Source: Sphaerolaimus hirsutus | Taxonomy: Eukaryota > Nematoda > Chromadorea > Monhysterida > Sphaerolaimidae | NCBI GenBank assembly: GCA_964036195.1 | Contig: OZ038459.1 | Span: forward strand, 25,169,206 to 25,233,205 | DNA: 64,000 nt | Direction: 5' to 3' | Shown here: positions 56,800 to 64,000 of the stretch, piece by piece | How the letters are laid out: each line of letters starts with the position of its first letter | Numbering within the stretch: position 1 is the stretch's first letter | Translations under genes and position numbers: made by a program | Notes under the pieces: generated by a model | What the model saw: the letters and a program-made list of their open reading frames with translations, nothing else | Told to the model about the DNA's origin: nothing | Database searches by the model: none

Positions 56800-57423
56800 C
56801 TGAGGTTTTTAGGGGGTTATTTGAGGGAATAGCGAAAGTTTAGGCAATGTAAACATGCAGCTATAATATTTATTTTGTGGGTTCTTTAAATTTTTTACCA
56901 CTATGGTGAAATGTTCGAATGGTCTATTGAGTAATGATAAATAATTTCAACTGGATAAATAATTTTAACCTTTATATATTGTCAAATTAAAACAGACAAT
57001 ATTTTTTGGTCAAATCATAAATGCAATACTAAACAAGGTTGGTTATATACCTACACAGGTCACATTTAGTATTTATTTACCTGTGACTTGTGAGCAAAAG
57101 AAGTTACAGCTTAGTTTTTGCCAGAGAGCTTGACATAAGCCTGCTCAATAAATAGCAGAAATTTTTTTACAAATGGCTTGCTGAAAATTAAGGAGAAAGA
57201 TTAAGGGAGTATAATTACTCATATGTAGCTTTTGATTTACTCGCAAATACCTTATTCTTAGATATACTCTGTGGACTTAATACTGCGCACTCGGACCGAT
57301 TTGTCGTCGGCTGGCACACTGCCAACTGAAACTTATGGACGGATTATGATTACAATATTTTGTATATTTCAGGCCGGACTGAGTAAGAAATCAGTAAAAA
57401 TTAATTACAGTAATGACGTGATG
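56800..57423. other. Upstream of the last recognised gene 2 exon
   Basis: Probably intron. 57262-57340 is a fragment of the GATACTCTGC-type MITE. No exon for the start of the first T1 domain (no F-I-D-R-D-type coding motif on the minus strand) is visible here or further up to 64000. Confidence 0.45.
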
Positions 57424-57431
57424 CACCACAC

Positions 57432-58263
57432 TAGTGATGCGAAAAGCGCCAGACATTTGGCGCCAAGCGCCAAAAGCGCCATGGCGCTTTCCCGAACCTT
57501 AGCGCCAAGCGCCAAAGGCGCCAGGAGCCCATGGCGCCAGCGCCAAAGTGGTTTTGCTTTTAATGGTACAGGTGAGACACAGGTCCATTTTCTTCAGTTT
57601 CGATAACTTGTGTTGCCGTGTGTCGATAACTTGTGCACCAGGTGACAGTAGCCGAAAAAAATTCGCCTCAAGGTAGATGGATAGCTTAGCTGGTCTGGGT
57701 GAGATAGCTGGCCGATTGGGGTGGTAATTACAGCCCAGCCCCCCCACCATTGGAGACCCTGCATGCCTGCAGTTCCATGAGGAAAGTAGCACACCCTACT
57801 CTGATATCCAATATACTGCATCAATAACAAAACAGGACAATTTTAAATCTCATCACTATCTGTGATATGATGCATAATTTATCACATCACATTGTTGTAA
57901 CATTCTTTATACAAAAAAGCAGTGAAAATACCAATCACTATAAACAATTAGAAGTGGGAATGCAGAATGTAGATTTTATAATGTAAATGTTTAGCAAAAT
58001 TGCATTTTACACACATCTTTCTGCATCAATTAATGCAGAAAATTGTCAACTATGTGGCGCTTTTAAAAACACTAGCGCCAGGCGCCAATGGCGCCAGGGC
58101 ACTATAGCACCAAGCGCCAAAAGCGCCATGGCGCTTTTCAAAAGTGCAGCGCCAAGCGCCAATGGCGCCACAGCAAAATGGCGCCAAGCGCCAAAAGAGC
58201 CATGGCGCTTTTTGCTTTGGCGCTAGCGCCAGGCGCCAGCGCCATGGCGCTTTCGCATCACTA
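57432..58263. mobile_element. hAT-like GGCGCC element, large compound copy
   Basis: Ends TAGTGATGCGAAAAGCGCC and GGCGCTTTCGCATCACTA, with a perfect 8-bp duplication CACCACAC at 57424-57431 and 58264-58271. Both ends carry GGCGCCAAGCGCC arrays. The middle (57550-58050) is unrelated sequence including a CAGGGG-type fragment, so it is nested or has captured sequence. Confidence 0.87.
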
Positions 58264-58487
58264 CACCACACCCATGGACTGATTCTTAAAGTAATGAGAA
58301 AACGCATTGTCATTAAAACATATAGGTAAATGAAAAACGCTGCCTTGTCTATAAAAAATAAATAAGGAATGATTGTTTACGAACACTGTTTGAAGATTGC
58401 TTTTTATGTACCCAGATGTAGTCACGACCTATTCTTTCTGTTCTCCAAAACAACTCATATTAAGTTGTAATTGATAGACAAAGTATC

Positions 58488-58918
58488 TACCGTATTTACT
58501 CGAATAATTCCCCCGGGGAATTATTTTTTCGTCAGACATTTTTGAGGGGGAACTATTCGAGGGGGGGAATTATTCAAGTGGGGGGATTATTATTTCATCA
58601 CAATTTTCAAGCACGTTTCTATCACACTACATACACATGTATGTCCTGTTTCCATTGATGGTGCACATTCCATTGCATCTTTTCACCCGAATGTGCTGTA
58701 TTTCCATTCGATGAATCAAACCGGACACAGCTCTTTTGTATGGTTTGGCTTCATCGATTGTTTTTTTTGTTAAAAGCATGTGCATTATCTACCGTCCGTC
58801 ATTGCGGGGGGGATTATTCAAGTGGGGAAATTATTTTTTCCTCACCTGTCTAACAGGGGGGAATTATTCGAGGGGGGGAATTATTCAAGTGGGGGGAATT
58901 ATTCGAGTAAATACGGTA
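58488..58918. mobile_element. TACCGTATTTACTCGAATAATTCCCC-type element
   Basis: Ends TACCGTATTTACTCGAATAA and ATTCGAGTAAATACGGTA, with arms made of GAATTATTCGAGGGGGG units. It is a distinct subtype (AATTATT instead of AATACCC), with matching changes at both ends. Confidence 0.82.
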
Positions 58919-60271
58919 GATATGCTAGGCGGACATTACATTTAGTATGGAAACCTACCATAACCCATGTGAATAATGAACCAAAAATTATACAATTTTT
59001 TCATCATAATATTTAGTTTTTTTACTATGGGATAATTAGGTAATAACAAAACTATCACAAGATTTTATAAGGTAAATTGTGGTGGGATTCTGCACATACC
59101 TATTTTTTTACATATTTCGGCATTCCATCATATTCAAATCGCACAAGCACACATTTTCTTTCTAATACATGAAACCTTAACAATTTCTTGTAAGTAAATA
59201 TGAAACAAAGTAAAGATAAAGTGCACTAGTCCGACACTAGTTTGCCTCATGTTTGCATAAGTATTTATTTTAATCTTAGCTTTAAAAATATTTACATAAA
59301 TATGAATACATACACAAAGTATTTACTTTTTCAGTATTTACTGAGCGCAGGGGATTTAAAATGATATCACATTTAAGTAAAATATTTAATCCCATTATTA
59401 AAAATGCTCGTTGTCAAATATTTCGATGTGATCATATTCGATGTCGAAACAACTGGTCGATAGTCGATCGTCGATATCGATGTCGATCGTGTCAACCCTA
59501 TCAAAGGTATCTCAGGTGTGGAATGTGAGCGCTTGCAAGTCGGTGCAAGTCACTGATAGCTAATTGATGTCCATAAAGATGTATTTGCACATAAATAATA
59601 AGGATGTATTTAGGTAGGCCCTGTGCAATTATGCATGTAAACGCATTATGCATCTAGAACAGGCATGCATTTAACTATACCTGGCATGCTGAAAATATGC
59701 TATAAAGCACATAACCTAGTGATTTTATGGGTGAAAATCTATAAAATGTACGAAAATTAGTGACTTAGGTGAAAATTAGGGTAAAATTGCTCAAAAGCGT
59801 ACCAGACAGCTAAAAAGCTAGGCAATTTGCGGGTGGGGGGGCTGTTCAGGGGGAAGTAAGCAAAAAAATTTGCCTCTGATATAGATAGAAAACTGGGCAA
59901 TTTGGGGTGGGGTTACCTACCCCCCCCCTTTTTTACCCTGCGGGTATAATGTGTCTAAAACGGGTCTAGATGCATAATGGGTTTACATGCATAATAAATA
60001 GGTCTGACCCTTTAGGTATTTGTACTGTCTAGTATGTGTGAAAGTGTAGAATACAGCTAATGCGGGCTGGAGGTCCGGAGAGAATTCTGCTACTTTTACG
60101 TTTACCTAGGTAATTATAATACTACCTAATCATATTTCGCAATCTAAATATTCACCTACTTGTAAATAAAAGCTGAAAGCTATTATACACCCTGAGACAC
60201 AACACTGAGAAGCAATTATCAAATATTCAGATTCCGACAAACAAAATTCACATAAATAAATTATCAGTATT
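58919..60271. other. Gene-free stretch, degraded repeats
   Basis: 58919-59100 is a decayed CGGCGGACAT MITE. 59405-59503 is a TCGATATCGATGTCGATCG tract ending GTCAACCCTA, the right half of a hAT-like element whose left end I cannot find. 59750-59940 is a CAGGGG-type fragment. Confidence 0.45.
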
Positions 60272-60535
60272 GCTGCGATTACAGCTCGACGTAATATTCC
60301 AGCGTAAAATTCCATCGCAAAATTGATTGCATGAAAGTGGACGATGATACAGGTCTGCAATTTTTATGGACAATATGTTTATCAATACCTTCTTGATGAC
60401 TCTTGGACACAATGAAGGTATTGATAAACATATTGTCCATAAAAATTGCAGACCTGTATCATCGTCCACTTTCATGCAATCAATTTTGCGATGGAATTTT
60501 ACGCTGGAATTTTACGTCGAGCTGTAATCGTAGCA
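60272..60535. repeat. Near-perfect 120-bp-arm palindrome
   Basis: The arms at 60272-60394 and 60414-60535 are almost exactly complementary around a 19-bp loop. As a result, frames on opposite strands begin with the same 20 residues and more (MQTCIIVHFHAINFAMEFYA). The outer end GCGATTACAGCTCGACGTAA resembles the 55868-56294 MITE. Confidence 0.85.
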
Positions 60536-61206
60536 TATCTACAAATTTTACGTGAACTTTCAACCTTCAAGCAAAAATTATCCTACAAACATCAACATGT
60601 CACCACAACGCGGATAAATACACGTCTGAAAACCGGGGACTTCCGTGCGCGTGAAATTATGGTGGCAAAATGTCTAAAAAGTATTTTATTCTTTTTTATG
60701 AGTTTTAATATTTTTTATCCGTATTTTCTCAAGTAGGTCTAAAATTTGTTGCAAAGTTTTCAGTTTTTCGAATAAAAACTGCAAATTTTGAATTTATTAA
60801 CGTTCTTAACCTCTTTTAAATCATTCGATCAGATTTTAGATATTGTTTAAAAATTTTTTTTGAATAGTATTGTCGATTTTTTTTCCTAAAAAATCAATTA
60901 CTCAATGTTTCCTTTTCACTTCTTTGAAAATCCTAAACTCCCAAAAATGTTTTTTTCTTCAATTTTTTTGCCATCATTAGCCGGCGCCATGACCTTTGCA
61001 TGGACATTGATGAACAAACTACTAAAGCACGTGCACAGACGCAGTGAAACTCTACTCGGAATGGCCTATGGGAAAATGTCAGCGTGAAAAAACGTATTGG
61101 CAACATTCCAAGTCATACATAAGGTTTGTGATGTGGTTCCATTTGACTAAAAGGTGTCTAAAAAATTAAATATTGATCATATTTACAGCTGTATTGTCGC
61201 AAACCT
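60536..61206. other. Gene-free stretch
   Basis: AT-rich, with no repeat pair or coding signal that I can support. A short GC-richer piece at 60975-61080 has open frame but no recognisable protein. Confidence 0.4.
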
Positions 61207-61210
61207 TGAC

Positions 61211-61344
61211 TACCGTATAACCTCGAAATACCTCCAAAGGGTTTATTTTCCCAGAGTGCAAATTTTGAAAGGGTGAATCGAGGGAGAGTGTATTGCGAGG
61301 GGAGGGCTATTTCGAGGGGGGGGGTAATTCGAGGAAATGCGGTA
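61211..61344. mobile_element. Short TACCGTATAACCTCGAA-family element
   Basis: Only 134 bp. Ends TACCGTATAACCTCGAAAT and GAGGAAATGCGGTA, with G-rich arms and almost no core. Confidence 0.72.
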
Positions 61345-61406
61345 TACACAAAATTGAACTTAGGGCACCAGAACACAACCCCCCATTTTACTTCGATGTT
61401 TATTTA

Positions 61407-61939
61407 GGTAAACTCGGCGGACTTTTTGGAAGTCATTGTTCTACGGGATTTTTGTACGAGTGTCACTAATTCAACTTGGCATATGTCCAAGTTTTCGCGT
61501 TTCGTGCAAACAAGTTTAAAGATGCACGATTTTTGTTCACGTCGCCAATAATGGCCGCGGAATGAAATGAAACTAGTTGAAACTTGTGTTTACTTAATCA
61601 CATTCCGCGGCCATTATCGTGACGCGAACAGAAATCGGGCGTCTTAAATCTTTTTGGTATGAAACGCACAGAATTTGGACGTGTGCCAAATTTCATACGT
61701 ACTTTTTCGGAGGAATCTTTCTGGGCCGCGACGATACGATCGGGCCTAATGGCTTACAAGCCGACTTTCTGTAACGATATGTCTATCAAATTCATATCGT
61801 TCTCTTATAAAAGGTCGGATTGGATAAAATGTATCGTGAACCGAATGGAATCCGTCCATTCAAGTTCGAATTAACAAACATACGTCATTGGGAACCAAGG
61901 GCCGAATACCTGATTCGTTTCATGTCCGCCGAGTTTACC
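61407..61939. mobile_element. GGTAAACTCGGCGGACT-ended element with inner CCGCGG hairpin
   Basis: Inverted ends GGTAAACTCGGCGGAC and GTCCGCCGAGTTTACC. The inner hairpin at about 61530-61645 is built on TAATGGCCGCGGAATG and its complement. The 71-codon frame at 61659-61874 lies inside and is not a recognised protein. Confidence 0.72.
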
Positions 61940-61983
61940 TATTGATTACTATACGAAGAATGTTACCGTATTTTTTATGAATA

Positions 61984-62203
61984 GCCGCTGCACACACTAG
62001 TTTACTAACGGAAAAGTAAGAATTTGGTAAACTCATTTTTTAGCTTCTGCGTGCATCTGAGTTTACCGGAATGCGTTTTTTTTATCTCCGTCTACTGTAA
62101 TTGACAAACAGCTCATTTCTGTAAACTCAGATGCGCTCAGAAGCTGAAAAATGAGTTTACCAAATTCCTAGTTTACCGTTAGTAATCTAGTGTGTGCAGC
62201 GCC
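61984..62203. mobile_element. GCTGCACACACTAG-type foldback MITE, best-preserved copy
   Basis: Ends CCGCTGCACACACTAGTTTA and AATCTAGTGTGTGCAGCG. Arms of about 80 bp (TAAACTCATTTTTAGCTTCT against its complement) flank a TACTGTAATTGACA centre. Confidence 0.82.
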
Positions 62204-63587
62204 ATAACGTCATGATTTCTGGAACGGTTAATGTAATCTGATGAGAACAATAAAACCGTTGGGTTTTAATTCAGATGAGGTATGGTAGATTTTATTGTGA
62301 ATAAAGTTGACAGTGCACTCTATACCACATTACATTAAGTATTGACTACCTCTCTACATATTTACATAAAACATACCAACCAAAGTATTAAGAGAGCAGA
62401 AAAGGTCGGCAAATACCAGGTACATAGGTATACTACATGCAAAAAGGATGCCCCAGCGCTGCCCACAGCTAACGATGACAAAAAAATTTGAAAATTCAAA
62501 ATCGTTTTCTTGTTGTCGAATGTTTTTGGAGTTTGCGAATTTCCGTTAAACCACTAGAAAAATATTTAACATCGATTTTTTTTGGTGGAAAGTGGATGTA
62601 AAATAGAGAAGCATAATTCAAAACATTTCAGAATATGTTTTGGCAGCAGAATAGAAAAAATGTGCAGATGTGTCTGCTGTAACAGCTTGTCCGGCAGCAA
62701 AACAGAAAAATGTGCTCAAATTGCAGAAGGAAATTTCGAAAATGCAATAATTAAGTGGTACAAATCAGAAACTTCTTTTAAGCAGCGTTTACACGCTTTC
62801 GTGTGCCGACAAAAAAGTTTGGTGGAAAAGTTCCATAATTCTTGAATCAAGTTTCATATATGCAAGAAAAAACGGTGAATTGTGCTCACTAGTTATGTGT
62901 ACACACATGCCAATTTGCAGATAATTTGAGCATGTCGTTCAAGAATTATAGGCAATTGAAAATGAATTTTAGTTGTCGGTTCGGTTTTCGTTTTGAAACC
63001 GAACCGACAACTGAAATTCATCTTCAAATGCAAATAAGTTTTGAACGACAGGCTCAAATTATATGCAAATTGGCATGTGTGTAAACTTAACTAGTGAGTA
63101 TACTTCACTGGCTTTTCCCGCAGATACGGAACTTTATTCCGGAATTATGGAACTTTCTCGCTTAACTTTTTTAAACGACCCTTAAAAAAAATTAAAAAAC
63201 TAAATTCGAAAATTCTAATACCATTATTGTAAAAAAATTCGAAATACTAAAAAAACACCAAAAATTCAAACACTTATTGCACAAAGTTAGCCATCGCAAG
63301 CCAGGGCACACACATTGGCCACACGCAGTGCACTGCGCAGGGGAATGGGCTAAGCGCACTGAGCCGGGCCGGGGCACTGCGCCAACTGAACAGCCGCGGC
63401 GGTGTTGCTTTGATGCTGCTGTAACGCACTGCGTGTCTACACGAGGTGCACTGCAAAGTGTGCGCCAGAAATTACTTATGTCTTGTGTTCATGGCGCGCG
63501 TGTAGGATACTTATGCACCCACTTTTGCCATTTGCTGTGTATCCGATCCCCCGGAGGGTGCAAATCGTGGAGACCCCCCGATTGAAG
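62204..63587. other. Gene-free stretch with a partial TTCGAAAA element and a GC-rich island
   Basis: 62472-62560 starts TAACGATGACAAAAAAATTT, the left end of the 402-1589 family, without a readable partner. 62880-63110 is a palindrome around GGTTCGGTTTTCGTTTTGAA. 63295-63480 is a GC-rich island with GTGCACTGCGCAG and related units. No frame in it is recognisable. Confidence 0.45.
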
Positions 63588-64000
63588 CAAGGACGTATCC
63601 AGGGAGGGGGCGGGGGGGGGCTGCAGGGCAGCCCCCCCCCCGTTCCCGGGGTGAGGCCTAAAAAATGCCCGAAAAAGCAAGTTTTCCTCTACATTTTTCA
63701 TGGTATGTGTAAAAATTTTTGCGCGCAAGCGCGCATTCCTTACCACGTACACATAATTATCAGCGAATCTGTTCCTGCTGACACAATTCCTTGAAATTGC
63801 TCTTAATCGTGTGAACATCCCTGTATATGTATGTGTATTTACATCATATACAGTCGTTTCTGGCGCTACCGCCAGCGCCAATGGCGCCATGGCGTGGCGC
63901 CTACGAATGGCGCCAGCGCCATGGCGTCATTTCGTCACTCTGTAGGCAAAATTTTAGGGGGGGGGGCTGAGCCCCCCCCCATTCGCCGGGCTCCGTAAAT
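63588..64000. mobile_element. hAT-like element (CAAGGACGTATCC type), running off the window
   Basis: Left end CAAGGACGTATCCAGG, then a G/C run, a TTTGCGCGCAAGCGCGC palindrome, GGCGCC tract and second G/C run in the same order as 13976-14392 and 34735-35174. The right end lies beyond 64000. Confidence 0.82.

Noticed and set aside
60130-60736. Matching peptides on opposite strands as a duplicated small gene
   Set aside because: The identity is a consequence of the near-perfect palindrome at 60272-60535. There is no coding evidence.
61659-61874. 71-codon frame as a small gene
   Set aside because: It lies inside an element with inverted ends (61407-61939). No recognised protein.
1-64000. Autonomous transposase, reverse transcriptase or viral genes
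   Set aside because: No frame in the window shows a transposase DDE/hAT dimerisation region, RT or integrase motif. All mobile elements seen are non-autonomous.

Overview
This is nuclear DNA from an invertebrate animal; I cannot name the species. It has small GC-rich exons with GT-AG introns, AT-rich introns and spacers, two metazoan-type multi-domain genes, and a very high load of short non-autonomous DNA transposons. There is no operon structure, Shine-Dalgarno pattern, rRNA, tRNA or CRISPR array. A 200-base run of N (38146-38345) marks an assembly gap. Most of the long open frames in the window are chance frames inside repeats.

Gene 1 (minus strand, about 29782 down to 7204) is a TOCA/CIP4/FNBP1-family protein: an F-BAR membrane-bending domain, an HR1 Cdc42-binding coiled coil and a C-terminal SH3 domain. 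I could join 15 exons. All splice phases agree, and from the first F-BAR exon (27190) to the stop (7204) they give 2043 nt, or 680 residues plus stop. Two further exons upstream (28245-28465 and 29641-29782) join in phase and would add about 121 residues before the F-BAR domain, giving about 801 residues. This extension is less certain.

Gene 2 (minus strand, 56799 down to 52590, 5' end not found) encodes a protein with the end of one KCTD-type BTB/T1 domain, then a complete second T1 domain, a His/Gln-rich segment, a basic segment and a Pro-rich tail. Its eight exons sum to 1203 nt, or 400 residues plus stop, again with all phases agreeing. The exons for the first half of T1 domain 1 were not found up to 64000.

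The 22.8 kb between the genes (29.8-52.6 kb), the 11.7 kb intron of gene 1 (15353-27074) and the flanks hold no exon I can support. They are filled with mobile elements. The most striking group has hAT-like ends (YAGGG or TAACGATGG termini) and 8-bp target-site duplications that can be read directly. Their bodies are short-period, self-complementary sequences that differ from one element type to the next (CGGTTC, ATCCCG, TCGATAT, TTTTCCGG, TTTAAAAAACG, TTCGAAAA, AATAAAAT, GGCGCCAAGCGCC). Several are nested in one another. Other families are a TA-flanked family ending TACCGTATTTCCTCGAA, long foldback elements with 9-bp duplications, and several foldback MITEs. Many of the two genes' introns consist largely of a single such element, and in gene 1 some lie only about 26-32 bp from a splice site.
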